Source of the DNA: Symbiodinium natans
Lineage: Eukaryota; Sar; Dinophyceae; Suessiales; Symbiodiniaceae
DNA length: 64,000 nt
Assembly: GCA_905221605.1 (NCBI GenBank)
Contig: CAJNDS010000002.1
Location: 1,601,438 to 1,665,437, forward strand
Direction of reading: 5' to 3'
Below, piece after piece: positions 63,001 to 64,000 of the stretch (its first letter is position 1; every line of letters begins with the position of its first letter). The notes beneath the pieces are model-generated. The model did no database searches. It worked only from the letters and a program-made list of their open reading frames with translations, and was not told the DNA's origin. The position numbers were made by a program, and so were the translations under genes.

Positions 63001-64000
63001 TGACGTACCGGATCCTTGGCAGAGCTGTTCTGCGGTTGAGGTTTGACCACTCCGGCTTTCTGATTGCCTCCGTGATCGAAGAATTGCCCTTGGCTGTACC
63101 TGAGGCAGAGACGCAGCTGGGAAATGCCACACACTTGCTCATTTACGTGGCTTGGCATGGCTGTTCTGAAAGGTAGGAATCCCTGGGACAACCCTTTACG
63201 CTTGCATTCTATTCGACTTCTGCCATGTCTGAAAAGTACAAAAAAGAGGCAATCAAGTATACAAATATAAATATGTAGAGATGCAGATGTATGCATATAC
63301 ATATACATATACATATATGTATATGTACATACATATAGATATATTGTCGATGATTATGGCAGCAAGAATTTCTGGCATGTGGGAATGAGTGCTTAGAGCA
63401 GTCAGCCTTGTAGGCCGCAGGGAGTCTTCCTCTGCCCTGCCGTGTAAAGACGTCCCCGCGCAAATCCCGGCTTTGCAAAGAGAAGCACCCGCTGTGTTTT
63501 TGTTGCGGCTTTTTTGGGGCCAAGGCCGCATCTGCTTACGCCGAGTCGAGCATCGCATCGGGCGGCATTCGAGTGGAGGATGTGGAGGCATCCTGGCCCT
63601 ACCCAAGTCGACCCGTGAAATTGGAACTTTTCAGCTTTTCAGCTTCTTTCCATGGATGGGCCAGCTTCGCCGACTCTCCCAGCTGCTGAGGGAAGCGAGC
63701 TGCAGCGACCCTCAGAATCCAAGGCCAGTGCTGTCAACGTCTCCTTCGTAGACCAGGAGCTCAGACGGGATGTACCCTGCAACAGTAATCAAGTGTGTGT
63801 TTTGCGTAGCTCCTTCTTTTGCCATGCGCACTGGAAACCCAAGATGGACTGCTAGCAGCAGTTTGCCAGTTTAGAGCTTCGCTTTACTTTTCGACTTCCC
63901 CAAGTGTTGCAGTCGGGCGTATGGGGTACTCAGATGGGGTCATACAGCCTCAAAACGAACTCTCGACCCCAACATCATCGCAAATAGTTGCTTGCAAGGA
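1..64000 (+). CDS. Interior of a giant multi-exon gene for a tandem FN3-like modular surface protein (partial, both ends open)
   Basis: More than 100 short + strand coding islands share one module. Its blocks in order are NVSF-x-D-x-DLD, ELGG-x-V-T-W-x-P-P, Y-x-V-Y-L-A, VP-x-GT-N, TH-x-L-V-Y-T-K-S-S-L and EQTTP. The order recurs about 37 times with introns between blocks. No start codon context, signal peptide, terminal stop or poly(A) region is evident, so the gene should run past both ends. The beta-strand pattern resembles fibronectin type III, but this is judged by eye. Secretion is inferred from repeated N-x-S/T sequons and Thr-rich linkers. I cannot exclude that the window holds two or more adjacent genes of the same family, for instance split near the minisatellite at 48.9-51.0 kb. 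Exon boundaries need transcripts. Confidence 0.6.
251..958 (+). CDS. FN3-like unit 1 (exon cores 251-305, 492-545, 873-958)
   Basis: A2 at 251-305 reads DLNLDNLEGTLQWTP directly after a ctag acceptor. B at 492-545 reads EDYVVYLATSSTGDTRSQ. C at 873-958 reads THFLVYARSSLAEQTTP and continues with AAVLFLS. A weak B' candidate lies near 585-615 (VARTLAVAP). C1 and C2 are continuous here, with no intron between the Y-A-R and S-S-L parts, unlike many later units. The first half of block A is not visible; it may lie left of the window. Confidence 0.72.
1372..2610 (+). CDS. FN3-like unit 2 (cores 1372-1458, 1624-1668, 1809-1875, about 1914-2040, 2520-2610)
   Basis: A at 1372-1458 reads LFFSDGDLDEGEIAG. 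The rest of A lies in a second exon at 1624-1668 (NLSWAEPSVPGS). B at 1809-1875 reads FFRVYFSTTGTTQS. A diverged B'/C1 candidate at 1914-2040 contains GGDTTSLLEEVDAP followed by TALGLAHVVHRN. C at 2520-2610 reads SYVYLAVTSNSPSIEQRTP and then a WLIYDEVASA tail, in a frame too short to be obvious. A short piece at 2236-2280 (VIAPDTPLQRAA) could be an extra B' or C2. The unit is complete in order but well diverged. Confidence 0.6.
2950..4235 (+). CDS. FN3-like unit 3 (cores 2950-3046, 3325-3400, 3559-3633, 3990-4080, 4195-4235)
   Basis: This is one of the clearest units. A lies after a ctgcag acceptor and before a gtacgg donor and reads AANVSFVDLDLDETQLGG followed by TIKWDPPA; NVS is a sequon. 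B reads KAYLAYVAQDGLGTYKSQ. B' reads DGATVLDMPPDTAIGSNT. C reads LKDIVVFTRSTLVEHLEP. The C2 tail is in a separate exon, FSDTVASVSS. Every block keeps its module order, which argues for genuine exons rather than chance similarity. Confidence 0.8.
4484..4506 (+). repeat. Poly-C tract (23 bases)
   Basis: An uninterrupted C run sits immediately upstream of the A exon of unit 4. It could form part of its acceptor pyrimidine tract. Confidence 0.95.
4507..6105 (+). CDS. FN3-like unit 4 (cores 4507-4590, 5195-5250, 5494-5560, 6036-6105)
   Basis: A starts just after a 23-base poly-C tract and reads FPDLDLDSGEVGGTLDW. B at 5195-5250 reads VYFAVDALGTNRSQLAS after a gcgag acceptor. B' reads VSGGNYVSNTSVPANSDF, with an N-T-S sequon. 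C, just after a GT microsatellite and an aag acceptor, reads VVYTSSTLVEQSTPASLAV. The roughly 600-base gap between A and B holds no module. Confidence 0.76.
5998..6016 (+). repeat. (GT)n microsatellite
   Basis: A ggtgtgtgtgtgtgtgttt run lies just before the C exon of unit 4. Confidence 0.9.
6308..7448 (+). CDS. FN3-like unit 5 (cores 6308-6372, 6461-6515, 6877-6965, 7098-7172, 7392-7448)
   Basis: Block A is split: A1 reads YDGSVSNIQFSDKD and A2 reads DLDLSEVGGDVSL after a ctcag acceptor. B plus B' is one exon reading VYLSSTATGLTKSQIGSS followed by PAGTNLAS, in a frame that is easy to miss. B'/C1 reads LAADTASSSFDYVLVYAASS. The next exon resumes with EQTTPVSALLYDADGTAA. The C1/C2 intron has a GT donor after S-S-L-E and resumes exactly at E-Q, phase 0. 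Confidence 0.8.
7799..9235 (+). CDS. FN3-like unit 6 (cores 7799-7862, 8001-8045, 8259-8312, 9095-9235)
   Basis: A1/A2a reads VRNLTFPDCDLDAFELGG before a gtaggg donor (N-L-T sequon). A2b, after a gccag acceptor, reads YLTWAAPANTTEAV. B, after a gctgcag acceptor, reads VANYFIYLGIDGVDT. B' and C are continuous: SLPRKDTSMENGTHWLVYS, then ASSLAEQTTPATVEIQ. A weak B'-like stretch near 8740-8805 (GNIAFVPDV) might be a further exon. The 780 bases between B and C are otherwise unassigned. Confidence 0.75.
9446..10250 (+). CDS. FN3-like unit 7 (cores 9446-9518, 9738-9795, 10019-10072, 10085-10140, 10170-10250)
   Basis: A1 reads DNATVGTISFVGTDLL. A2 in a separate exon reads VVNGSLVWGPPA. B reads VIYIAFDGLGTSRHTL. 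A tentative B' contains VPFCNVRSRVLLASDA. C1 reads LDTSTAEEDALLVFSVHSSL. The C2 half with EQTTP was not found before the next unit. A poly-C tract of 19 bases lies between A2 and B. Confidence 0.62.
9895..9913 (+). repeat. Poly-C tract (19 bases)
   Basis: An uninterrupted C run lies in the intron between A2 and B of unit 7. Confidence 0.95.
10587..10857 (+). CDS. FN3-like unit 8, lacking a visible A block (cores 10587-10680, 10757-10857)
   Basis: B/B' reads DAYGETRFDLQPSGG followed by VAPVGSVGLISL. C is very well kept: YTHFVVYTKSSLAEQTTP, then NSLSFAEAVAKYK. No A block and no Y-x-V-Y-L strand were found in the preceding 330 bases, so this unit is partial or its other exons are too diverged to see. 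A run of ten G bases lies just upstream of C. Confidence 0.66.
11005..11985 (+). CDS. FN3-like unit 9 (cores 11005-11046, 11206-11330, 11911-11985)
   Basis: A1 after a ccccag acceptor reads FIDEDLDQGG. A2b and B share one exon, starting after a ggcag acceptor: GEVAGTLVWTAPEV, then TVTGYKIYLSQDSCIGKS. This continuous exon ties the W-x-P block to the Y-x-I-Y-L strand with a spacing of about 15 residues. C reads TFAYLLIHSLSATTEQRTP and continues VAVAP. B' was not located in the 580 bases between. Confidence 0.74.
12291..12352 (+). repeat. 12-bp tandem repeat (cctccctccacc), about 4-5 copies
   Basis: The 12-base step is repeated with no or few changes and is followed by (ct)n. It lies in the intron before unit 10. 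Confidence 0.93.
12486..14215 (+). CDS. FN3-like unit 10 (cores 12486-12536, 12738-12760, 12967-13028, 13559-13612, 13735-13828, 13988-14035, 14144-14215)
   Basis: This is the most intron-split unit. A1 reads ASISSLEFTDQDLG, with a gtgctc donor. A2a is a very short exon, DLDESEA. A2b reads VGGMVTWIRPSRD. B reads AYLSDAASVTGLLGTE. B' reads IKDDLPNNFQRVFVEQDTP. C1 reads NETLNVTFTHIQ. C2 reads VLGEQSSPPAIGISDSISS. Each break falls near a block edge. A C1-like stretch at 13840-13893 (GLILHATNA) is left unassigned. Confidence 0.72.
13186..13200 (+). repeat. Poly-G tract (15 bases)
   Basis: An uninterrupted G run lies in the intron between A2b and B of unit 10. Confidence 0.95.
13290..13490. other. 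AT-rich intron segment
   Basis: About 200 bases are clearly richer in A and T than the surroundings, with att/atc/tca triplets. No module exon, gene or transposon end is seen. It belongs to the intron before B of unit 10. Confidence 0.5.
14440..16550 (+). CDS. FN3-like unit 11 (cores 14440-14531, 14891-14940, 15860-15962, 16345-16400, 16495-16550)
   Basis: A reads VSSLAFDDRDLDAGDLGG and TLSWAIPADTTQ in one exon. B after a cacag acceptor reads VYRYIIYLAGS. B'/C1 reads SHTFPAETSLLSFTHFLIYS. C2 reads STVRFWEQTTPTSLLG. The C2 tail leading into the next A1 is a separate exon, VDDASASVSAAACPD. A weak B' candidate is at 15118-15178 (PTGLPPARACVGFAV). The 700 bases from 15180 to 15860 show only a poly-C run and telomere-like words. 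Confidence 0.68.
15222..15236 (+). repeat. Poly-C tract (15 bases)
   Basis: A C run flanked by gggatgggg and gggtcc lies in the intron between B and B' of unit 11. Confidence 0.95.
16643..17730 (+). CDS. FN3-like unit 12 (cores 16643-16745, 17474-17545, 17640-17730)
   Basis: A2 plus B in one exon reads DLDAGEIGGIVTWTEPEN, then VELYRLL. B' reads AVGTNSTEIWTFPVPLAWND (N-S-T sequon) in a frame not otherwise open. C reads YGPLQVVTVSSLVEQTTP, then TTIALVDE, without a C1/C2 intron. The 730 bases between B and B' show no module. Confidence 0.72.
17883..19282 (+). CDS. FN3-like unit 13 (cores 17883-17930, 18208-18255, 18436-18540, 18780-18850, 18976-19007, 19219-19282)
   Basis: A1 reads ASVSNVTFVDYDLDFG, with a gtgagc donor. 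A2b reads LGGTLEWEPPED. B reads VEEYLVYLATSQAGG. B' reads VHNVSIPADTDRA. C1 reads SGTYFVIYTR and ends at AG|gc. C2 resumes after ttgtgcag with the R codon completed and reads SSFTEQTTPVAFELYDTDGG. The C1/C2 intron (about 19008-19218) has a GC donor, and a GT donor in frame is not available close by. Confidence 0.8.
18685..18732 (+). repeat. (ATGT)n microsatellite with ATGC interruptions
   Basis: tatgcatgcatgtatgtctg and following steps of four bases run for about 48 bases, between B and B' of unit 13. Confidence 0.93.
19383..20440 (+). CDS. FN3-like unit 14 (cores 19383-19445, 19583-19668, 19921-19975, 20150-20213, 20381-20440)
   Basis: A reads VANVSYIGKDLDLGDLGG. A2b/B after an ctgcag acceptor reads ITTWDEPADTSLVLGYRV, then FLAEVQGQ. 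B' reads RSQIGSELPVGTTHL. B'/C1 reads VPAETPQAPHEFVLVYSR, ending AG|gccagg. C2 after aaaaag reads SSLAEMTTPAFVRFEVP. Reading through the C1 donor meets TGA within six codons, so a GC-AG intron is the simplest explanation. Confidence 0.82.
20441..21095. other. Intron without visible module
   Basis: About 650 bases lie between C2 of unit 14 and A1 of unit 15. Short antisense frames are present but match nothing recognisable. No repeat is evident. Confidence 0.5.
21096..21952 (+). CDS. FN3-like unit 15 (cores 21096-21146, 21228-21297, 21446-21512, 21600-21665, 21883-21952)
   Basis: A1 reads ADSLVSNVTFTDQDW (N-V-T sequon). A2 reads EDLDAGQLGGRVRWKPAADV. B reads LLGYAVFLSLDAEGTNR. B' reads YASTTFDIPPETPLLT. 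C, just after a cacccag acceptor, reads YTHITVFAESSLVLSTTPQ. All six blocks are recognisable in under 900 bases, making this a compact reference unit. Confidence 0.8.
22105..23700 (+). CDS. FN3-like unit 16 with Thr-rich insert (cores 22105-22198, 22276-22372, 22655-22823, 22976-23040, 23389-23505, 23638-23700)
   Basis: One exon runs from the C2 tail of unit 15 into A: VEVYDNSASVSGITFYDQ, then DADEGELGGSV. A2b/B reads PIYWSLPESLDEVVAYRV, then YLATDEIGSGR. A Thr/Ser exon follows (separate entry). B' reads RSLVGPDVPFNLTLGL. C1 reads LESNTLVDDFTHIVVFTVS. C2 after a ccag acceptor reads ELVEQTTPAFVDVLD. The insert lies exactly between the G-x-x-R and R-S-L-V-G parts, in what would be a surface loop. 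Confidence 0.76.
22655..22823 (+). CDS. Thr/Ser-rich mucin-like linker exon (unit 16)
   Basis: In the + frame ending at the taa at 22824 the reading is almost only T, S, A and N, for example STATASTTNTASNSTS, with N-S-T sequons. It is built of imprecise CACCAG/CACCGC repeats. It may start after the AG at 22668 or earlier. The antisense strand gives a Leu/Val-rich open frame, but that is what ACC/GCC codons give in reverse. Its place between B and B' of unit 16 supports the + strand reading. It could instead be an expanded intronic repeat. Confidence 0.5.
23788..26365 (+). CDS. FN3-like unit 17 with Thr-rich and acidic insert (cores 23788-23870, 24470-24568, 24661-24820, 24888-24990, 25095-25165, 25747-25792, 25880-25931, 26226-26285, 26311-26365)
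   Basis: A reads VFQDLDLDATDIGGPLTWN. B after a cttag acceptor reads HYAIYLGWVEVIYQ and turns at once into a Thr-rich run, TTSSTTTNITNTSSEAM. Two acidic exons and one Thr-rich exon follow. B' is tentative (ESAVVAVPVAGSS). C1 reads TDLSNFTHLFVYANA. C2 reads RTSFADQSTPAAAQIT. A tail exon reads VVFDDVTKFYSV. Here a single exon joins the Y-x-I-Y-L strand directly to the Thr-rich run, which shows that the linker belongs to the same protein. Confidence 0.72.
24661..24820 (+). CDS. Thr-rich linker exon
   Basis: The frame reads DDITITSTTITTITLTTI and then ATSTSTISTTTANASDDSD. Thr and Ile/Ser alternate, ending in an acidic patch with an N-A-S sequon. ACC/ACA/ACG codons are mixed rather than one repeated codon, which suggests selection on the peptide. 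The run is typical of O-glycosylated stalk segments. Confidence 0.66.
24888..25165 (+). CDS. Two acidic Asn/Ser-rich linker exons (24888-24990 and 25095-25165)
   Basis: The first reads DISDGTNETDDSNASDS, then VVSNESETSDNVSTSG. The second reads SDSNDSNDSNDSNESIW, then TNDTG. Nearly every Asn is in an N-x-S/T sequon (NET, NAS, NES, NVS, NDS, NDT). They lie between B and C of unit 17. The second is a short GACAGCAACGACTCCAAC-type tandem repeat. Confidence 0.62.
25387..25442 (+). repeat. 11-bp tandem repeat (cattgctgcgc), about 5 copies
   Basis: The words cattgctgcac and cattgctgcgc repeat every 11 bases and end in gcgcagga. The repeat unit itself ends in a pyrimidine-rich acceptor-like word. 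Confidence 0.9.
26535..28165 (+). CDS. FN3-like unit 18 (cores 26535-26640, 27178-27235, 27902-27967, 28108-28165)
   Basis: A reads ASASSIQFADYDLDVGQIGG, then VVTFLPPADLT; F replaces the usual W. A weak B candidate lies at 26800-26850 (VETLQVKLTYGS). B' reads IRSQLGLPITATC. C1 reads HSIAANTWLGDFTHLAVYAR, ending ccAG|gcggat. C2 after tatgccAG reads SSLAEQTTPDVLLLNDT. The split Arg codon AG|G and a GC donor match units 13, 14, 19 and 28. Confidence 0.75.
28446..30712 (+). CDS. FN3-like unit 19 with duplicated B'/C1 exons (cores 28446-28500, 28741-28810, 29028-29110, 29770-29850, 29958-30012, 30215-30300, 30518-30573, 30669-30712)
   Basis: A1 reads VRDLRFPDLDPRLS. A2 reads KDLDKDELGGDLLWSAPEDD. 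B reads HYDVYVARVLEDPSDS. One B'/C1 exon reads VNLSVPGAALSGTRHLILVE, followed by a diverged C2, FLKQTTAITTV. Then, with no A or B between, comes a second B'-like exon at 30215 (ALGTTKKLNLPLG, or VPPGARHDKEAEL in another frame). A clear B'/C1 follows, VAAETPLQPWTHFLVYSR, ending AG|gccccg. Its C2 is SSLEEASTPTS. Confidence 0.68.
30857..32205 (+). CDS. FN3-like unit 20 with acidic insert (cores 30857-30925, 31101-31152, 31238-31308, 31512-31612, 31741-31790, 32090-32205)
   Basis: A1 reads FDQAASVSALDFVGPDLNLA. A2b reads KDEVGGNLSWTPPDLAP. B reads VQGYAVYLARSATGANR. An acidic exon (separate entry) follows. B' reads GTNMVTIPEGLDT, a very good match to the GTN-x-L-x-VP block. C reads YYTHFLVYTKSILVEQTTP, then VSLTLEEAG, uninterrupted. 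The insert again falls between B and B'. Confidence 0.78.
31512..31612 (+). CDS. Acidic sequon-rich linker exon (unit 20)
   Basis: The frame reads KVDVNATNNDTSVDSDEDVS, then DTIVYDDT. NAT and NDT are N-glycosylation sequons and acidic residues make up about a third of the exon. It sits between B and B' of unit 20. That placement matches the inserts of units 16, 17 and 24. Confidence 0.62.
32437..33596 (+). CDS. FN3-like unit 21 (cores 32437-32515, 32757-32806, 33169-33285, 33496-33596)
   Basis: The C2 tail and A1 read EASSRFVVPSMNFVDLDLDE. A2b after a gacagg acceptor reads EELGGRLTWQRPP. B/B' in a masked frame reads IYLGFLDEQNRSSNRSLLIS, then LPRDRVDYNATR. C reads TTHLLIHTASETVEHRTP, then AFFEFFDAIASVT, with no internal intron. 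A 213-residue open frame covers this C exon in a different frame and is not used. Confidence 0.72.
34039..35052 (+). CDS. FN3-like unit 22 (cores 34039-34120, 34286-34320, 34563-34632, 34737-34790, 34915-35052)
   Basis: A reads FTDLDLDVNELGGTLTWVPP. B after a gatcag acceptor reads VEVYQLFFSEA. The next exon continues DAEGNGRSQLGGGIPRGT. B' after a tgcag acceptor reads ASALEMPSQTPLLLG. The last exon joins C1, C2 and the next A1 without a break: GYSHLVLYTKSSLVRQSTP, then ALLLSDTVASVANVSFPDEA. This exon shows the natural order C to A across a unit boundary. Confidence 0.8.
35145..35570 (+). CDS. FN3-like unit 23, partial (cores 35145-35232, 35490-35570)
   Basis: A2 plus B in one exon reads EDLDALEIGGLISWEKPE, then TTYVTEYLSHG. 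A B'/C1-like exon reads RVPEDVFEYTRIPYITRSL. No clear C2 with the EQTTP block follows. Its A1 is at the end of the exon at 34915-35052. Confidence 0.62.
36475..37970 (+). CDS. FN3-like unit 24 with acidic insert (cores 36475-36530, 36793-36895, 37478-37570, 37880-37970)
   Basis: No A block is found. B reads ATYAYLASRNKSA. The acidic exon follows (separate entry). B' reads RSSQIVAGSLTFFVGNAT. C reads KLVFAEASLERSLLINPSAI, then LVQVSEAG. Between the acidic exon and B' lies a 370-base pyrimidine microsatellite. An A2-like word near 36340 (SLDDVLISA) is too weak to call. Confidence 0.58.
36793..36895 (+). CDS. Acidic sequon-rich linker exon (unit 24)
   Basis: The frame reads EDSGDSGDSDDGPNPTAS, then NTSNSSSEDSDP. 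NPT would be a poor sequon because of the Pro; NTS and NSS are good ones. The exon sits between B and B' like the other inserts. It is followed immediately by a long pyrimidine microsatellite, so its 3' edge is unclear. Confidence 0.58.
36925..37300 (+). repeat. Compound pyrimidine microsatellite
   Basis: About 370 bases consist of imprecise ctatat/ctctat steps, then (ccctat)n at about 37141-37190, then (tctcta)n to about 37255, then (ct)n. The + strand is nearly pure pyrimidine plus A, giving low-complexity open frames in several frames. It lies between the acidic exon and B' of unit 24. Confidence 0.95.
38100..38670 (+). pseudogene. Diverged or broken C-block remnants (38100-38180, 38585-38670)
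   Basis: At 38100-38180 two overlapping frames each show half of a C block: LLLYWYTKHPP keeps the Y-T-K signature, while TLTLVLVHEASSRS keeps the strand and S-S. This is what a small insertion or deletion inside a former exon would leave. A C2-like exon follows at 38585-38670, LSLEDHALQQASFEVIVE. Whether these are still spliced into the message is unknown. Confidence 0.35.
38866..40767 (+). CDS. FN3-like unit 25 with Thr-rich stalk (cores 38866-38920, 39064-39115, 39556-39660, 39744-39798, 39926-40022, 40095-40150, 40343-40400, 40673-40767)
   Basis: A2 reads WIGGVTSNAQVPP. C1 reads GTAVEDALLAIS, close to the C1 of unit 7. C2 reads LVEQGVDPDAANALVIQ. Three Thr-rich exons follow (separate entry). 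An exon at 40343-40400 runs TTTMVVYWYRWLVANA, Thr-rich into a B-like strand. A full C closes the unit: FTHILIYTKSSLEEQTTP, then TVRALGEAN. A 14-base poly-G tract lies just upstream of that C. Confidence 0.66.
39744..40150 (+). CDS. Thr-rich stalk exons (39744-39798, 39926-40022, 40095-40150)
   Basis: The first reads VTFGELTTTTTVTLTTTT and ends at a clean gtaagc donor. The second reads GTSTTATMTTTSRTETMS, then STTTTSTLSDPE. The third reads TGTFTSTTSSTTTGCN. A GT microsatellite lies in the intron after the first. The run forms the longest mucin-like stretch seen in this half of the window. Confidence 0.66.
39826..39862 (+). repeat. (GT)n/(TGTACA) microsatellite
   Basis: A tgtacatgtacatgtgtgtc run followed by GT steps lies in the intron between two Thr-rich exons. 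Confidence 0.9.
40636..40649 (+). repeat. Poly-G tract (14 bases)
   Basis: A G run lies about 24 bases before the C exon of unit 25. Confidence 0.95.
41000..42090 (+). CDS. FN3-like unit 26 (cores 41000-41070, 41148-41218, 41432-41492, 41600-41776, 42000-42090)
   Basis: A1 reads NETDSSISSLAFTDKEL. A2 reads KDLDPDELGGNVTWTEPVDA. B reads QYFLYLGSSLEGSDRV. A long exon with a gtaggc donor carries B' and C1: PQSLPVGTEMATIPAETQRN, then LATHLLVAWPHSP. C2 reads VYTASSLAEQTTPVALQLVD, then TVQAA. Upstream of B' the long exon also holds a less typical segment, PSDPYDPYNASAALAQ. Confidence 0.8.
42258..44305 (+). CDS. FN3-like unit 27 (cores 42258-42322, 42690-42828, 42965-43016, 43983-44052, 44239-44305)
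   Basis: A1 reads IAANVSLYDLDLDLKADEG. A second A exon reads VVDLDESGRKVSTVILSK and later AGGEISWALPEDGSTVVP. B reads VEHFDVYIAKLPEG and runs into telomere-like repeats. B'/C1 reads TNLSLPAETALVDFTHILVY, then A-R ending ccAG|gcaaga. C2 after tttcAG reads SQLAEQSTPALHLINDESA. A weak B' candidate is at 43643-43690 (VLNGTDSDSTL). Confidence 0.76.
43013..43200 (+). repeat. Telomere-like aaaccct-rich stretch
   Basis: The stretch begins aaaaccctaaaccctaaacc and continues with degenerate cccaaaaccc, cccttaaaac and caaaccctaaa words. CCCTAAA is the complement of the plant-type telomere unit TTTAGGG. It begins at the 3' edge of the B exon of unit 27. Confidence 0.8.
43278..43295 (+). repeat. Poly-C tract (18 bases)
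   Basis: A C run lies in the intron between B and B' of unit 27, shortly after the telomere-like stretch. Confidence 0.95.
44455..46345 (+). CDS. FN3-like unit 28 (cores 44455-44508, 44826-44872, 45024-45069, 45270-45312, 45580-45650, 46078-46125, 46269-46345)
   Basis: A1 reads TEASVSHVVFLAPW. A2a reads DLDFDADELGGFRG. A2b after a ccgcag acceptor reads GDITWRPPSSDRVQ. B reads QDYLVYLSDGQSR. B' reads VESAIPAGTNVLTVPDNTQQ, the best B' in the window. C1 reads GYSSFLVFTRSTL. C2 after a cgaag acceptor reads AEQTTPVALSFSDSVVS. The C1/C2 break is between L and A-E-Q, a different site from the AG|G site used in other units. Confidence 0.8.
46517..48785 (+). CDS. FN3-like unit 29, irregular (cores 46517-46590, 46848-46890, 47218-47268, 47478-47535, 47866-47945, 48735-48785)
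   Basis: A is strong: GNLSFTDLDLDATDLGG, then TLAWE. Two B-like pieces follow, AYVTHYEARDG and VKVYIARDLSSES. An A-like segment reads VFVNIDRQDLRAVLTG. Two B'-like pieces read SMPTGTLQLHPSFPKTD and GDIIATMPADIRN. No C block was found before the minisatellite. This may be two degraded units. Confidence is high for the first exon only. Confidence 0.5.
47269..47865. other. Mostly unassigned stretch
   Basis: Apart from an A-like segment at 47478-47535, no module or repeat was recognised. It lies within the irregular unit 29. Confidence 0.4.
48905..50995 (+). repeat. 112-bp minisatellite, about 18 copies
   Basis: A unit of about 112 bases repeats in tandem. Successive gcatcatgagcatc words at 49144, 49257 and 49369 give the period. 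Each copy contains cgaatgactgggcgcc and a tcacgtggcc box with a CACGTG palindrome. Copies differ by few substitutions; some are shortened (about 94 bases near 49482-49576, and one missing a block near 50150). The period is not a multiple of three, so open frames through it rotate. Copy number is estimated from length. It lies in a 2.5 kb stretch with no module (48786-51284), presumed intron. Confidence 0.93.
51285..51385 (+). CDS. Unclassified exon candidate
   Basis: The frame reads EAILSNALTAAGVDDSSL, then VLQSFSAVTMEA. It does not fit the FN3-like blocks well, although the VDDSS stretch is slightly like a C2 tail. It precedes a run of acidic and Thr-rich exons, so it may be the start of a stalk segment. 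It lies just right of the minisatellite. Confidence 0.35.
51815..53160 (+). CDS. FN3-like unit 30 preceded by acidic/Thr-rich stalk (cores 51815-51880, 52170-52290, 52412-52475, 52698-52760, 53044-53160)
   Basis: Stalk exons read EPETSDSNATDAGNAS, then ENSDAQNESNETSTTTMTST with VTTTATSTVTTSSTRT, then TMTTTSATTTSTTITNATY. B reads GFYMTYLGTSMMGQP. C runs without a break: TWSHFLVFAASDFGEASTPT, then THLSLGLEGS. A (GAA)n stretch at 52610-52640 could be coding (a Glu run) or intronic. No A block was recognised. Confidence 0.66.
52608..52640 (+). repeat. (GAA)n purine tract
   Basis: gaagaggaagaagaagaaga runs for about 30 bases. In one frame it encodes a Glu run leading to VPHAPS, so it could be a coding acidic linker. 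No clear splice sites frame it. Confidence 0.7.
53362..54320 (+). CDS. FN3-like unit 31 (cores 53362-53432, 53549-53640, 53882-53972, 54066-54145, 54262-54320)
   Basis: A1 with the previous C2 tail reads YDMSASVSDVAYDGLDLDPG. A2 reads QDLDQLGGNVTWSPPNLTES. B/B' reads GYMVYLAESSFGLSRAW, then PPEVPVGSHLAG. C1 reads PPDTERENYSHIVVYTKS, with a GT donor just after. C2 after a ccccccag acceptor reads ELIEQTTPAFLAFAD. All blocks are present within 960 bases. Confidence 0.82.
54540..54620 (+). CDS. FN3-like unit 32, A block only
   Basis: The exon reads DTAESAANASFVDEDPG, then MCGGTIRV. It is a recognisable A1/A2 with an N-A-S sequon but a Cys in place of the usual Leu before G-G. The next recognisable exon is another A block at 55073, so B and C of this unit are missing or unseen. 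Confidence 0.66.
55073..56255 (+). CDS. FN3-like unit 33 (cores 55073-55142, 55499-55656, 55818-55855, 56170-56255)
   Basis: A2 reads QDLDLGQIGGKLVWDPPADL. One long exon carries B, B' and C1 together: TDFLIYVALDAMGTNRSLVG, SASAGISEISVPLDTD, SNSYLVVYAACL. It gives the block spacing directly. A short C2-like piece reads KPSATVSLNVE. A clearer C2 reads RQTTPVSTPIFDRSASVSE. The presence of two C2 pieces is unexplained. Confidence 0.78.
55190..55380. other. AT-rich intron segment
   Basis: A stretch rich in ata/aat words lies between A2 and B of unit 33. It contains tatcgtactactatcaag and similar words. No coding module is visible. Confidence 0.5.
56360..57790 (+). CDS. FN3-like unit 34 (cores 56360-56425, 57332-57445, 57513-57600, 57730-57790)
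   Basis: A reads VTFVDYDLDNGEIGGNAS after a caag-type acceptor. B/B' is one exon: VYKAYLAADDVGTGKSQIG, then DDLPIDVSEVLLPTAS. C1 reads TPLSDFTHVTVYTKSALGEQ. C2 after a cagg acceptor reads RTTPVSAALSDTSFF. The 900-base intron between A and B holds no visible module. Confidence 0.78.
56426..57331. other. Intron without visible module
   Basis: About 900 bases lie between A and B of unit 34. The second half is rich in ccc/aaa words such as caaaaccctct. Nothing coding was recognised. Confidence 0.5.
58014..60225 (+). CDS. FN3-like unit 35 (cores 58014-58092, 58306-58365, 59432-59470, 59815-59875, 60158-60225)
   Basis: A after a tgcag acceptor reads SFVDLDLDLADVGGVLAW. B after a gacag acceptor reads VAYYNIYLGTDCIENVT. 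B' reads VPASALYVTVRQ. C1 reads WEVSYVIVVPNDQALD. C2 reads TAVAVELVASGVDSAVVATS. The later blocks are diverged and individually weak but fall in the right order. A 250-residue antisense frame (57730-58482) crosses A and B and is treated as chance. Confidence 0.64.
58366..59431. other. Intron without visible module
   Basis: About 1.07 kb lies between B and B' of unit 35. Antisense frames of 89-114 residues are present but have no recognisable domain. A telomere-like ccaaaccctaaac word lies near 59368. Confidence 0.5.
60455..62200 (+). CDS. Acidic and Thr-rich stalk exons (60455-60622, 60860-60900, 60976-61098, 61441-61482, 61704-61790, 62102-62200)
   Basis: The first exon starts after a cttag acceptor, reads VVVNFATVSVQLITADKLPS and ends FNVTESEENETDVTRTTTTT. 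Next come IQEDDAEDSDVT and then GNATSTKTRTTTRTVTRTAT with SSTSTAFQTSTTMTTTE. Weaker acidic pieces are FADDADATWLQ, VNETLLGEDADAPDAPEM and SSIASNVTEALSG. The region resembles the stalk before unit 30. The last three pieces are tentative. Confidence 0.58.
62530..63600 (+). CDS. FN3-like unit 36, partial, repeated B'/C1 (cores 62530-62600, 62787-62850, 63046-63170, 63520-63600)
   Basis: A tentative first piece reads LVAPQNFTRTRLIFCAQ. The second, after a ttttcag acceptor and before a gtaagt donor, reads AETPNQTYTLIV. The third reads EELPLAVPEAETQLGNATHL, then LIYVAWHG, and is a clear B'/C1. The fourth, YAESSIASGGIRVEDVEAS, is C2-like. Three B'/C1-type exons in a row, with no A or B between, mirror unit 19. 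Confidence 0.58.
63262..63345 (+). repeat. AT-rich (ATACAT)n tract
   Basis: atatacatatacatatac-type steps alternate with their complement, so the tract can fold on itself. It lies in the intron after the B'/C1 exon at 63046-63170. Confidence 0.88.
63703..63775 (+). CDS. FN3-like unit 37, A1 block, runs off the window
   Basis: The exon reads SKASAVNVSFVDQELRRD, the classic A1 with N-V-S sequon, preceded by the A-S-A tail of a C2. The A2 half should lie in the next exon beyond 64000. It shows that the gene continues to the right. Confidence 0.72.
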
